The notes beneath the pieces are model-generated. The model made no database searches. It was not told the origin of the DNA and was given only the letters and a program-made list of their open reading frames with translations. 64,000 bases of DNA from Gonapodya prolifera JEL478 (taxonomy: Eukaryota; Monoblepharomycota; Monoblepharidomycetes; Monoblepharidales; Gonapodyaceae). The position numbers were made by a program, and so were the translations under genes. Positions 46,030 through 59,515 of the stretch are shown piece after piece (the first letter of the stretch is position 1; every line of letters starts with the position of its first letter). The stretch spans positions 414,910 through 478,909 of the forward strand of contig KQ965736.1 of assembly GCA_001574975.1 (NCBI GenBank), written 5' to 3'.

Positions 46030-47361
46030 ATGAAGCCCAAGCGCGCCAAGATCTACAAACGACACATGTCGCTGTACAAGTCCGCGTTCGGGTTCAGAGA
46101 GCCGTACCAGATCATCGGTGCGCGTTGCTGCGCTCGCTCTCCTTACTCTTTGTAACTTACTCTTCCTTCTCTCACTACTCTTCCAGTCGACGGAACCTTT
46201 GCGGCGATCGCTCACAAATGCGCAATCGACCTCAACGCCCTGCTGCCACCGATCCTCGGCGGCGAAATCCGTCTCAGTGAGTCTTTCCGTCTGTACATCT
46301 CCGCCTTTTCGCCCCCTAACCACACTCACGCCCTCCCAAACACTATCTATCACCACCGCCCCACCTTCCCACCGTCCAACGACCCCGATTTTCAGTGCAC
46401 ACCCCCTGCACACTCACCGAGCTCCGCCTGCTCGGCCCGCAACTCTCCCCCGCCACAGCCTCCCTACGCGCCCTCGAGCGCCGCCACTGCCCGCACGCAG
46501 CGCAGCCTTTACAGGCGTCAGAGTGTATCGCCCAGGTCGTCGGCGACGAAAACAAGCACAGGTACTGCGTCGCGACCCAGGACGCGGACCTAAAGAGGGT
46601 CCTTAGAAATATCCCCGGAGTGCCCCTGCTCTACATCACGAATAGTGCAGTGATGCTCGAGGGACCCAGCTCAACGTCGTTCGAGGCCGCCAAGAAGGTG
46701 CGTCCTTGGTCTTGGGGACCGGGGGTGAAGCAAGGAAGGGGTCAAGAGATGGGGTCAAACGGTGACCTGCAAAGGTGCACTTGGCAAAGGACTTTACAAC
46801 GGTCAATGTGCACTCCTCCTGCTTGAGACGAAGCATTCGCTGGTAGAAAATGGCGACGGTTGGTGAAGCGCGGACACGGGAGACGGGTCTTTCTCTGCAG
46901 CTCGGGTACTAGAAATGCGTGACCGGTGCACGTGCGGAGCGGTTCGAGTCTAACTCGGGGAAAGGAGTGGTGTGGAGTCCAGCGGTCTATTTCTCGCTCT
47001 TGAGAAGGAGTGGGTGGAGTGGAGCAGGACACGCGGGGACCACCAATGGGAGACCTATTAGCGCTCACTCCTACACACGCTCCCCACGCTCCCCGCGCTC
47101 ACGCCCACACAGGTCGAACTCGCCAAAACCCTACCCCAATCCCACGAAAGCACCACCCTCAGCACCGCCACCGCCGCCTCGTCCGACACCCCCGTGCAAC
47201 CCGTGCACAAGCGCAAGCGGGTAAAGGGCCCGAACCCGCTATCTATGAAGAAGAAGAAGAAGGGCGAGGGAAAGGCGGGGGACAAGAAGAAGAAGAAGCA
47301 GACGAAACCAAAGGAGAAGGAAAAATCGAAGCCGGACGCCGTGACAGAGGGTTTTGAATGA
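46030..47361 (+). CDS. UTP23: UTP23, PIN-like rRNA-processing factor
   Basis: Utp23 is a nucleolar small-subunit processome protein that binds 18S precursor and snR30. Exon 1 (46,030 on) reads MKPKRAKIYKRHMSLYKSAF and GFREPYQII, the highly conserved N-terminus. Small introns follow; the next exons give VDGTFAAIAHKCAIDLNALL, then CTLTELRLLGP, and the zinc-binding segment ERRHCPHAAQPLQASECI. The PIN fold continues through NKHRYCVATQDADLKRVLRN and PGVPLLYITNSAVMLEGPS. The C-terminal exon ends in a lysine-rich nucleolar-type tail (HKRKRVKGPNPLSMKKKKKG). All conserved blocks are present. Confidence 0.9.
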
Positions 47362-47707
47362 GGTTGAAGGGGGAACCATGGGACGGGACAAGGGCAGGGG
47401 GGCCCGGGGGTGTATAGGTGATACCAGCAATTTATATCTACGCATGAATACCTGAGTTTCGCATATGATACATACCTTAGCAGCTGAGCCTCGTCGTCGT
47501 CTCGATCAGGTCGTTAACATTTTCACATTGGTTTCTACCACCTCGCCAGAACCCCCTGACCGCCACCCACAGTATTGAAAACCCACAAAATTTAATGAAA
47601 TCGAACGTACACGAATGTCTACCAGCAATACCATGTCATCTATCACGTATGAACATTGTCAGAATGTCGGAATGAACAACTTCTTGCTCCAGCGTCGCCC
47701 CAGAACG
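47362..47707. other. Convergent 3' region between UTP23 and UBE2O
   Basis: 346 bp between two stop codons on opposite strands. Nothing beyond likely 3' untranslated sequence is seen. Confidence 0.5.
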
Positions 47708-50700
47708 TTATACCGTACTCGCACTCCCACGCTCCCGCTCCCCCTCCTGCTCCCTGTAGGCATCGATTTTGGCTTGCAGCTGCACAACGAGGGTCTGGCA
47801 CAAACCACAGCCGTCAACATCACTACCATACACGCAAACCAGCTCTGCTCCTTCCCCCTCACCTTGAGCAACTTTAAACACCCCTTGGATACCGTCCTCA
47901 TCAACCCGACATCTCCCCCGTCCCTACCCTGCTCGCCCACGCCGTGCCCGCCCTTGCCCGCCACAGATCTGGCTGCCTCGGTCCTCACCACGACGCCCTT
48001 ACATCGTGTGACGAGTCTTTCTAGATTTTCCATTGGCTTGAAAAAGAACGCCCGCGCCTCCTCCGCGAACGGTTCTGGCGGATGGTTGAGAATATGCAGC
48101 ACCGATCGTGCCGAGAGGAGAAAGGCGCGTTCAGTGTATACAGTGGCGTTGCGCGTCTCTTCAAGGTTGCCGACAAAGCGGTCGTATCCGGCTTTAAAAC
48201 GGGTGGGGGTCAGCACTCATCGGCACTAGATACGGTCGTGGACCCTTCCTTACACACCTTCGTTATAGTACGGGTTCTCCACCCCCAACACCAGCCCCTG
48301 CACCGACGTCACCACTTGCAGCAGCGAGCTGCCCACAGTCCACGTCTCCGAGCTCTCTTTGCCGTGCCACGTGCCGAGTAATGACAGGCACACGCGGCCG
48401 TCTTCATACAGGTTCGGGTTCAGCCTGCCAAGTCCCCCCGTGTAGCTATGGTAGTGCTGCACGGTAGGGGGAGAGCGAGGGCGGCTTGAGTCGAATGGGG
48501 TCCATATGTGCCATCTAAACAGTGCAGGAACTCACAAGAAAGGGCGGGTCCAGGGGGAACGTAGCCGGGATCAGCATATCAAACAGGAATAGCGCGTACT
48601 CGTACGGCGTATGAGGCGGACCCACGATAAGCACCCGAAGCACATCAAGCCTAGCCCACGGGTAAACAAACCACCACTTCTTCTCGCAGCTTCCCTTCAT
48701 CCACCCCACCACTCACCTTGCCTCAAACGCCCTCACAAGAATTCCATCGGGTAGACCCGTCGCGAGCATCTGATGCTCCGCCCGAACCCGCCGCAAATAG
48801 GACATGTCGTGGCTATCCACCGCAGCATGGAGGAACCGGTGGTCCTTGGGGGGCTCTCCTTCCATCACTGCGAAGCGGTCATACCACTTTCCGAGGGCCA
48901 AGTGCTCTGAACTCGCAGATAAACCACCCCGTTCAGAAGGGGAGGTCAAAGACGCAAGGTGCGCACACGGCTCTGTCTGGTGCTGCACGGCGCCCCCGTT
49001 GATTCCTCCGCCAGTAGCAACGCCGTCTCCACCATACTCGCTCGCCGAATCACTCGCCGTGGTCCAGTCGTCATCTTCGTCGTCATCACTACTGGACGAT
49101 TCATCGTCTGCCTTGGCGCGGAGCGCGTCGCCCTCCCGTTCCAATGGGGGCACACGTGGTGTGAAGTCTGCGATGTCGTCGTCGACCCAAGACTCACTGT
49201 CGGGGAGCGCGTCCTCATCACTGGCGGAGAAGCGCTGAGATCCTGTGGCGCTGTTCCCGTCCGAGTCGAAGTCCACCTCGTCCGAGGCTGTCTCAGCGTC
49301 ATCGTCTACGTCTTCATCGTCACTGTCCTTTGGGATGTTGTCTTCGAGATCTTCCAAAAGCAGCAAATGAGTTGGAAGGAACTGTTGCTCTCTCTCCGTC
49401 AAAGGAAAGCGAACTACGATCATTCCCAGCTCCGTAATATCTGTGACCTCACCAACCCATTCTGTGGGATCGGGATCCACAACCAAAAGCCTACTCTTGT
49501 CCTTTTGCTCTGGTCTAGATGTCACCAGAACACGGTGACCCAAGCGAAAGCTCCATTCCGCATGACTCCCGACTTCATAAACACTGAGCTCCGAAGTTTC
49601 CGATGTGCTCATCTTCATATCATCCGAAAACCAGGAAACTTCGCACGTCCTCTCGGCCGAAGAGACTGTACGAATGATTCCGATACGGGAACCAACCAGA
49701 CTCGCTGATGACGCGCTCGCCAACGATGTGGAGTCGTACTTGGGTGAGCTTGATCTGGATGACTGCGCTGCAGGTACCTTTCCAACAACAAAATCCATCG
49801 GCCAGAATTCCTGTTCATCGAGGTTCGTGCAGGGGATAAGCTCAGTGGCCTTGACATCGACGCTTCGTGTGCCATCTTGCCAAAGGATATCCACAGCGGT
49901 TATTGTTCTCAGAATGGTGTACGTTGAGGTGATTCGGGATACATCGGTCGAGGCAGAAGAAGCCAGCGACAGAGTCGACTCCGAACTTAGTGACGGAATG
50001 GATACCTCCGACGTTCTGTTTCGAAACTCGACGCGGTCTCCGATCTGCAGACCCGAACAGTTAAAAAATGTTTTCCATTCAACTGAATAGCAAAGTGGAA
50101 GTTCCCACCTGATATGTCGCGTTATCATAACAACTCTTCAGAACTCTGATATTCTCGACGTCGTAAATAACGCTGGAGGGTGTCTCTTGCACTGCAATGT
50201 CGTGTGCTGGGGACATCGTGCCATCAATTGTTACGGGACTTTCAGGACTCGCCGAGTCTTTCCTTGTCATCGTTGCGCTCTCAGTCGAAGGGGACTTCAG
50301 TGGATTGTGTGCGCACCAAGATACACGAAGAGCATGGGAGCAAACGTCGAGGACAAGAGCCATTTTCTGTACCACTTTTTTGGTCTTGACCATGTACGTT
50401 CCGGACCCCTTGATCCACCTTGCTCTCCTGAGGACACCACGGGTGCACTGGATAGCAGCACCAGGATACAATCTTTTCGTTGCAAAAGGTGAGTCGGAAT
50501 GAATCCTTTCCAGGCAAGAGAGGGGCTCTCTCACTACGCAAACAGAAGAGTCCGGGAATAAGAGTGTGATTTCATCGTACGTTTGACGGACAACTCCCAG
50601 CCAGTCTCTGTAGATTACGTGGTCCCCTTCCAAGATTGTATTCGCGTACCGGAGTTCACGAGTGTCTATGCTGAGAATCTCCTTCTTTGTCAAATTGTTG

Positions 50701-51111
50701 CCGAGGTCCACCAGCATCCGTACAGCGTAGACTGTACCAGATTGTTCTTTCGAGCCATTACCGATTGGGAACTTGGCTATGTCACCTGGCAAGAAACTTC
50801 TGTCTTCGAGCTCCAAACGAGATGCTGGAAGAGTCCGAAAAGGCACACGATTGTCACCAGCAAAGGCAACGCGATGGTAGTTCGGTGGTATCTGTCGCTG
50901 AAAAGAACCCAAATTGGCAAAAGTGTTCACAGTGTAGTTGAAGATTAAAAACCTTAGACCGCCGTCTCCATGGATCCTCTTCATCGTCTTCCTCTGACTC
51001 TGAGTCCGAATCATCCAGGTGGGACTTGAGAACGAGTCCAAGTCCACGATGCGTGTTGCCCAAATCAGTCACGACGTCGTCACGATGAAAGGCTTTGATC
51101 GGGTAGGCCAT
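47708..51111 (-). CDS. UBE2O-like E2/E3 hybrid ubiquitin ligase
   Basis: UBE2O is a large ubiquitin-conjugating enzyme that selects its own substrates. The start exon reads MAYPIKAFHRDDVVTDLGNT (ATG at 51,111), followed by SH3-like conserved regions (RGLGLVLKSHLDDSDSES, GDRVEFRNRTSEV, YRDWLGVVRQTYDEITLLF). A long acidic Asp/Ser region lies at about 49,050-49,330. The E2 fold is near the C-terminus: ARLDVLRVLIVGPPHTPYE, FDMLIPATFPLDPPF, HYHSYTGGLGRLNPNLYED, and GRVCLSLLGTWHG, where C is the catalytic cysteine, then LLQVVTSVQGLVLGVENPYY. The last exon ends at TAA 47,708. About seven introns. Length near 1,000 residues fits the family. Confidence 0.88.
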
Positions 51112-51508
51112 CAAGAGAATAAAAGAAAACTTATTCCTTCGACAAGGTAGTCGTTGTGATTAGAATTAACAAATGAGGTTGGTGACCAAGCCCTGGCTGG
51201 TGTGTCTCATGCGAAACCAACCCAAAGTTGCGATTAGAAATTAGAAATGCAAATTAGCTTTGTAAGCAGTTAGAGAAGCGTCTTGAATAGTGAACGCACT
51301 GCTTCCTAATATGTGCGATAGCTACCGACCACTTGATGACGGAGCCAACAGTCTTAGGCCATTATGTTCAAAGCTAACCACAGTCATTATCAAAGAGCAC
51401 GCAGGATATGATTAATGAACATTTGCAGTATCTACATCGGTTGAGTAACCCCATTCCCGGGGGACGGTTTGAATATTTACAAGTGATTCCCGGAAGAGGT
51501 GATTATCA
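51112..51508. other. Intergenic between UBE2O and separase
   Basis: 397 bp; the UBE2O promoter and the separase 3' end must lie here. Nothing else recognised. Confidence 0.5.
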
Positions 51509-54500
51509 TCACCTCACAAAAACCCACGGTACTCCGTACACAACAGGCGCCGCTCCGTTCAAAAATTTAAAAGTGCATTTTTCTCGCGATGAGGTCACGC
51601 ATTGCGCCAAAGACTTTGACTCCTGACACTCAGCACCACTCAAGTCGGACGAGGAACGCAGCAAACCCCATTCTTGAAGAAGGTTCACTGAGAACCGATC
51701 AATATCTTTGTCGGTTACGTCCCAGAGATTTGCCACGAGTGCGGGGCTGAAAAACAACAAGGGTTTACTCTAATAGTCGCTCTGATTGATTGTCGATTTT
51801 GCTCACCTTCCAGCCATCAAGAAATTGAGTGCGGTACCTGTTGGATCAAATTCACCTCCATCCTGGAGGTAGCCACTGCTGCATCCCATGAGAAGAGCAA
51901 CAGCGCTTCGTTCCAGTCGTCGAACCTTCTGGCCTCGAATATATTGCTCACCGCCATTGTGGCCAAAATAGCTTAAGGGGCAAACAGATGACAGGAGAAG
52001 TTAGTCATTGAAAGTACTTGAATAGGTGCTTAGTGTCTCACATAAAAACGTCTTTGTTGCAGAGAAAGTCCTTCATATCAGATTCCGTGGGTCGCTCACC
52101 AACGAGCCCCTGCCAGTTCGATTGACTTGAAAAAGAATAAGTAAGAGTAAATTCGATTCCAAAAGTAAGCGGTCAGTCCTTACCACGAAAGGAGGTCTCG
52201 GAAATTTCTTTCGGTTCCAACCAAGTCTCCGTCGGGATTCAAAACATAGGAGATTCGCGTTTGGTTCACTGTATAGACGCCCATGCGCGATTGATTTTCG
52301 CGCCACGATGGAGCCAATTCCAAACGATCTCGCAGGAACGACAATGTCGGAAGCCTCGTTACAGGGCGCCCTCGTAAAACTGGGAGGCTCTCCCAGGGTA
52401 GTTGCTGCAATTGTTTATCGATTAAAAGAACTGTAGAAGCGTCTATGGGTGGTGGTGGGGAATGGATCTTCTCGAAAGCGAGGTGAATCTCAGCTGAAAG
52501 CTGTGAATATGATTGTTAGCACATTCAAAACGACGAATCAACATCACGCAATTCTGAGCTAACCATGTCAGCGTCAATCTCCCCATAATCGATAGGATTT
52601 CCTCCGTAGTGCAGACTATCCAAAAAATAAAACATAATGTCCTCCACGTCTGAGTCTGATGGATTCGATCCGAGCTCCATCAGTGCTACGCATAACTCTC
52701 GGTTGATTTCCATGCTCGAAATGTTTGACGATTTTGGAGAAGTTGCTCGATACAACGCGCTCCCAAGGGACTTTCGGAACTCCGAGATCTCCGTCTCAGA
52801 TTTGGGCGATGATGGTAACAGTAAGCACTGACAGAGGTTGGAGTCAAAGCGAGTTGCCTTAAAATTTATGTTTAGAGTCGTACCTTGAATCCCCCAAGTC
52901 CGGTGCTCTCTATTTGAAACAGAAGCGTCTCCAACTGCTTGTCGAGGGTTGCTCGTTCTTCCCACCACCTCATCTTGTCTTGCTTTGTAGAACAAGAGCC
53001 TGCCTTCTTGATAGATGCCTTACTTCGTGCCATAAGGTCGGAAAATGTGCAAAATATGTTCCGTGACCCGTACTCAAATCCCTCTTCGGCACTTTCTCGA
53101 TTCCCATATCGACCGAGTGGCAACTTGACCATGACTGGATTTGAGTCTTTCGTCATCCGAGTGAGGTACAAGTCATCACGTTCTGAGTCTAATGACAATG
53201 AACAGACGACGAGATTCTCGGGAAGCTTCTCAATAAAGCCCCGTTGAAACAGTTCCGGGGTCATCGAACTTTCTTTGGTGTAGAGCGACGAAAGGGCGCT
53301 GGCCCAGGGCGAAAGTGAGCTTTCGGTATTCGAAGTTTCCCCATTGTTTGGCCAAGCGAGTGACTGCAGAGGACTGAGATACGAGCCCTTGGCGTTCTCA
53401 GTAAGGAGACATGTGAACTCCCGCCGAAGAGTTAGACCTTGCGAAGAGGCTGGTAATGGATTAAGTCACAACATCAAAACGAGCGATAGAACCAAAGATT
53501 CCTTACAAAGGTAGTACGAGCACCGAAGAGAGTCGTTGCGTCCATCTAAACCGAGTGAGCCGTCCGTTTGACCTCGAATAGTGGAGGCAAACGCGAGTTG
53601 AAGGCAAGTATCTCTGTATAACTGAGGAAACCCATAAGAAAAGCACATCTCAAGAGCTTCTTGCAGAAGGGCCACGGCTTCGTCCAATAGCACTTTGCTC
53701 TTGGACGGAACGATATTCTTCTTCAATTTTGCTGGCTTTTTGGGATTGGCTGTGGAAGTTTTGCTCCATGTTGGAAGAGGTATGAGTTGTGCTAGCAGCA
53801 AACGAACGGTTCGTCAATATGTTCACTCCATTTTCGTAGTTTCACTTACTGGCTTCCATAAACCCATTCATCATCGGCTGCGATGCGATCGCGGTGCAGG
53901 CCTTGAGGATCTTAACCTTGGATAGGGTTATCAGGTAGTCGGCCTGTGAAAGAGTTGAGTCATTGGGAGTGGTACCCCACCAATTGCAATCAACTCACCT
54001 GATCGCGAAGAGCTTGTTCATTGCCAGATGATCCTTCAAGAACCTTTTCCGCCGTGTCTAGCTCCCCTCTTTTCGTAAATGACATTCCTTAATGCAAAAG
54101 ACGTTGAAATGAAAATGGACCCGCTTAACACGATCATGCGCCGCTCACCCTTTCGCGCGAGAAGTTCTGCTTTGAAGTACGACAGTAAGAACGCATCAAG
54201 TGAGACTTGCTTTAAAGCTGCACTCGATGGGCTTGAATCTATTGACTTCCGGGGTGTGGGAATGAACAGCTTTTTCTCCCTTGGTGTTACAACAACATCT
54301 CTGACACGAAAGCACAAATTGGCCACGCTGAGCATAACAGGAACATGCACGTCAATCATACCTTAAGCCAGATGTTTCTATATGGCTGAAAAATTTGGCA
54401 TCGGTGAGTTGGTCAACCATATCGATGGCCTCCTCGTAATAGTCCACCGCTTGATCGTATCTTTCATTCCTGAAGCTTAAATCTCCCAGTCTTGTCTTGA

Positions 54501-57500
54501 GGATCGCGTGTGTCTTGTCGAATCCATCAGACGCTGCCTGATAGCAAGAAACGGATGCGCGTTCGATAAGTGTGCCCCCATGTTTGGCCAAGAATTCAGA
54601 ATTACCAGATTATGGAAACTAGTCGCTTCTTCGATTTTTTCTTGCGCCTCCGCAAGTCGCATGCGGCGAAGTTCAATTTCCGCGATATACAGATGGAATT
54701 TTGTCGAGTAAAGCTTTGATTGCAATCCTAGAGCGAGTTCGGCGCCTTGTTTGAAGTAGTGCTCTGCTTCTGCAGCGGAACCACGGATCAAATAGAGTTG
54801 ACCCAAGCTTTCGAAGCACTCCAAAAGGTCCTAAGTTTCCGTAAATCAGTCAGTAATGAACCAGACCGAATTGCAACCTATTTCCTTGCACCTTCAAAAT
54901 ATTCCAGCGGGAGGTTCTCAGAAGCGCTCCGATCGTTTGATTTCTTTCCTGTGCAGGACCCGGTGCATCTGATTCTGCGCTTGCGGTGCTGAATCCAGAC
55001 TCCAATGCAGATGGTTTGTTTGCGGCTGATGCTGACTTAATCAATAGTTTAAGGCACGTCGCCGCTTCTGAAAGAGCTTGTGGGAGAGAGCCCTGCATGT
55101 TTTGCAGTCAATACAAAGTACACACATAGTCCGAAGCGCTGACCAACCTGTGCAAAAGAAACACTGGCATGAGTGAAGAAAGCTCGAGCTGCAGTTGCCA
55201 GGCGTGTGTTGCGAAAGTCTGCTTGACCCGACCTCTGTGGAGCTGATAAATACCCGCTAACCTCTGCGTACTCTCGGGCGCGGTCAAACATTGCAGTGCT
55301 GCAACCAAATCTGTGAGCAGATTCACTCGGATGTAGCGCAATTGAGAGGCAAACCTTTTATCCATGTCCCCAATTTGACAGAGATAGTAGCCGAAACCGA
55401 CATACCATCGAAGAACGGAGTCTTCGCTCACTGACTTAGAGTCAACCAAAGCTTTTCCGCTGTGCAAGGCGAGTCCGGCTTGACCAGTGTGGCCTAGACT
55501 GAGGTAGGTGTAGCCAAGTTCGGTCCAAATATCTAACACATCTAATTTTTGCGAGGATGGGCTTCAATCAGCATGCAATTGAGGCGGCAAGCTTTCTTAC
55601 TCACCTGATGATGCTCCCTCGACATATCTTCGTACAGTAAGAAAACGCAGCAAGAGTTTCAAGGCTTTCAGCCTGTGAACATGTTGATCCATAGCACCAA
55701 AGTAGTCTGCGAGCGACCCTGAGAGTGCAACATTCAGCATTTGTTGCGTTCCTGACGCATTTGCGAAGTGAACCTACTGATGTGCTCGTATGTGCGGTCA
55801 ATATCGTGGAACCCGGCTTGTACCGCATCTATCGGTAACGATATTTTGGAGCCTGAATGTCCAAGCGTACTAGGTTTCAGATAATGATACGGTTCAGAAA
55901 TGAGAGCACAATTTACCACTTCTTGTTAATGAAACTCCGTGAAGGAGCCTGCTCCATAGCTTCAGTGCAATTTTAAAGTTGCGGTCACTACTAGAGTCAC
56001 CGTCCGCGCTGTATTGTCCGAGATAGGAGTACGCCATTGCGAGTAAATCGTGCTGTACTGGATAAGTATTGTCAGGCTACCAAAGGACGAGGTTGGTGCA
56101 CACCTTCTATAATGCTTAGAACAATGTACTTGCCAGTTCCTTCAGTATTTCAATGCAGTCATTGAGATCCTGCAAACTTCCGACATCGTTTGAGGTGTGG
56201 CAAAGGTTGTTAAGCTTAAACCGTTCCATCAGAATTCTGAGAGTGTGACATGCTCAGTGGGGGTGTTTTAAGATGTGGCGAACCGAATCGTTACCTGGCG
56301 AAGTCCAACGGATTTCGGTCCCGGTAGATATCAAGGAGTCCGGAAACTATAACGGCGATTCCGTCCTTCGCAGCTACCTTCGTTGTCAACGTGCAAAGAA
56401 TGGCGAGTTCGCTTTCAAGCGCCGCGATGCGCACATGCGATGGAGATGATTGCAAGGAGTTGGCAAAGGGCTCGTACTTCGAGGCACCAAGTGGCATAGA
56501 ACACATGAGTCGTGTGTATCGAATAAGAAGTTCTTTGATTGGGTTTGCGATGTTTGGTGATGATATTCTTTGATCACCCGGATTTTGGGACGTTGCTACG
56601 AGCAGCATCCTTGTTGCTACGGTGGACATCGTTAGTCGAAACTCTTTGAGAATAGCCTGGTTTGAGTTGAGTCGTCAGCACATCATCACTAAGCATCAAA
56701 CAAGATTTACCTCCTGTTGGCTGATCGAAATGGAGCACTCGGAAAGTATGTCAAATCGTTTAATGAATTGACTACTGAGATCTGATGCCATCACGGAAGA
56801 TGGGTCCGCGATATGTATAGCGTGGACCATACTTTGTACAGCGCTCAGAACTGCCGGAAATGCCTCTTTGTGCCGCCCTTGCTTGTAGAGCTCACCGCCC
56901 AGAAGGAAGTATCCATTTGATATCATTCGCCAAAGTTCCACACTTTTATCCTCGATGTTAGCTCCAATCTGTTTTGCGTACTCCAGAGAACTTAATGCTT
57001 GTTGTAGCTGGGAATCATCAAGAGCGGATGAAGCCACAATCGATCGACTGAGCCAAAGGCACGTGTTGACTACAAAAACAGCGCACTTCCTTGGCATATT
57101 GGTCTAGAATCATTAAGATCAATAAAGGGAGCACCACTCACACCAACAAACACTTACTGAGAATTCCGCCCTGAAAAGATCAATTGAGGTGGAAAAGAGA
57201 TTTTGCACTAGCCCGACAATCTTCTTCCTAGACTTTGACGTGTGAGAGATGGCAGTCACTGAAGTTGGCTCTGGATCCGACAGTTTTTGCGTGCGCGGCT
57301 TTGCCCTTGACATTTTTGTGATCTTGGCACGTTTATCAGGAAGGGTTATTTTGGTTGTTACGGTCGTGGGTTTGAGGTCCGGCCGAAAATCGGCAGAGTG
57401 GTCATCGTTCCCTTCCAAGATTGTCTTGCAGGCGTTGCGCAACGTATCAATGGACCTCATCACGTGAAATATGAGCTCGTTGGTCCGCGAAGTCGAAGCA

Positions 57501-59362
57501 TTTGCGAGGAGTTCTCTCATCCTATCATTGGCAACCGTCAGATCGGTAACAATATCTTCAGCTGAAAGCAAATGGTATTGAACGACTTCCCTCAGTAGCG
57601 AAGAGTGTGTGAACCCACTGGTATCGATCATACTTAGGTCGAGACGCCCAGCGACGAGGTTGAGAGCTGCAATCAACTCGCAGCATGCGGCATCACTGCT
57701 CTTGGCGTCTCTGTCTTTCAAGAAGCCGGAGACGACAGAAAGGTAACGATTGGGATGAGAAATCCGTGTGAAAGTCCCTGCCTTCATGAACTGGTAAACG
57801 GACTGAATAACATGATTGACACCGTTTCTCTTTCCTCGTACCTTGCGACAAAGATAGTGGTAGTGCTCACACCAGTTTAAGAACTGCAAATCCAACGTAG
57901 CGGTCGAAATGAAGGGTTCGATACTGTTCCAACAGGTATCGTAAAAGGAGGACAGAGCAGCTAATATCTTGTCATAGCCTAAGCAGAATAAAGCCCTTTG
58001 GATTACTCAAAAAGTACCTCCAATATGTCACTTTACTCACTCTGCGTAATCATCGATGTTTCAAACGAGCTGCCAATCTTGGCCACTTGATCATGAAAGG
58101 CTGGAATACTAAAGGAGTCGCTCTGGACATAGAGTGAGAGAGAAAATCCTCGTAGACGGAGCGCATCACTCGGACTTAAATCTTAACATCATTTCGGTGA
58201 TAAACACGTTAGAATAGGTCATTCTCTGAGAACCAGAAGCCTGGGTTTCTCACGGTGCAATTGTGTCGCTCCTTTGAAGAGTAGTCGAGACACCATTCCA
58301 GCGTTCTTTGCGGCCGCTTTTTCTTCGGAAACTCTTTGAAAGCGGATCCATTCCAGAATTGAGTGTTGCGATTCCAGGTACTCAATAGCAACCTTTGAGA
58401 TCCAATCGTGGCCCCTGTGTCATTCAAGGAAGTCGCCTTGCAAGAGTACAGAAACCCTCACCGTAAAGAGACTTTGCTCAATCCAACACTTCAAAAGGTT
58501 TGTTTGAGCAGCGATGATTATGTTTGTTCTCGTGGTGGGATTCAGAGGATCGCCATTGATTGGAAATGTCCAGTCGACTTCTGAATCTGTGATGCTTTCC
58601 TTCTCCAGGGGTAGCTTCACTTTTGGTGCTTGAACACGGGATGCGGGAGCTCTAACCGCCGTATTCGTGACATTGATCGCACCCTTAGCTTTACCCAGGG
58701 GTTGTTTGCCCGAATCTTTAAGTTGTGTCTTTTGGGCGAGACCCGATTTCTGAGAGGACGGCCGTGGTGGACGAGGGTTTGAGGGACACTCCAGAAGACG
58801 TTGGCGGAGAGAAGCGAGTAATCGGAGTGCTTGTTCGTACTGCAGGTGGGTGGCATCGGCAATTCACCAAGCCTGTCAAAAACAACACATGTAAGCAACC
58901 TACCTGACGGGCTTCCACCATTTTGGTGATTGTATTCGAGTATGCCCTCTCTATATCCCATTCCTTGAGCGAAAGTCCCTTCTCCATCGCAATGAGTGAT
59001 TTCAGAGCAATTTCCGATGTTTCTGTGAGACAGGAAATAGCCGCAGTGGTCCAGATTCCTTGTGAACCTTCAGATGGAGTTCGTTTCGTGTCGATGTTCT
59101 TTGGAGCCACCTCTCCAAGGAGTTTGACATTCTGATTGACAAGGCGCATGGCAAGTGGACCAAGAGCGCCAACAAGCGAGAGATCCAACGGTTCGATTTT
59201 CCTCTTCGCCGCGGGTGGTTTGGTTGGCCGCGCTGAAGCGGCAACGGGCGCGGGACAGAGGACGGGACTGAACACTTTTCGTAGTCGATCCGTTAGCGAT
59301 GGACCACATTGAGACGGATTTCCCAGCGCATCGACCAGCGCGAGAAGATCGGGCGGAATCAT
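51509..59362 (-). CDS. ESP1: Separase (cohesin-cleaving protease)
   Basis: Separase cleaves the cohesin kleisin at anaphase onset. The C-terminal caspase-like domain is clear: KQLQQLPWESLPVLRGRPVT, RLPTLSFLRDRLELAP, VYTVNQTRISYVLNPDGD, then YFGHNGGEQYI with the catalytic histidine (about 51,955) and LLMGCSSGYL with the catalytic cysteine (about 51,876), followed by DPTGTALNFLMAG and ALVANLWDVTDKDIDRFS. The N-terminal two thirds encode helical, TPR-like repeats spread over about twenty exons (e.g. YYEEAIDMVDQLTDA, YFKQGAELALGLQSK, LGYTYLSLGHTGQAGLALHS). The start is placed at ATG 59,362 (MIPPDLLALVDALGNPSQC); upstream in-frame sequence lacks an ATG. Roughly 2,000 residues is normal for fungi. 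Confidence 0.9.
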
Positions 59363-59515
59363 TGGCGCGCAAGTGGGGTGGAATCGGTAACCACAGCATC
59401 CCTTGGTGAACAACAGAGGGAGCTTCCTTTCCAAGTTGTCAGTTGTCTAAATGTATTTCTGAAATACCACGATGATCAATTCACAATGGCTCGGACATGA
59501 TATGCGTTTCCGTGT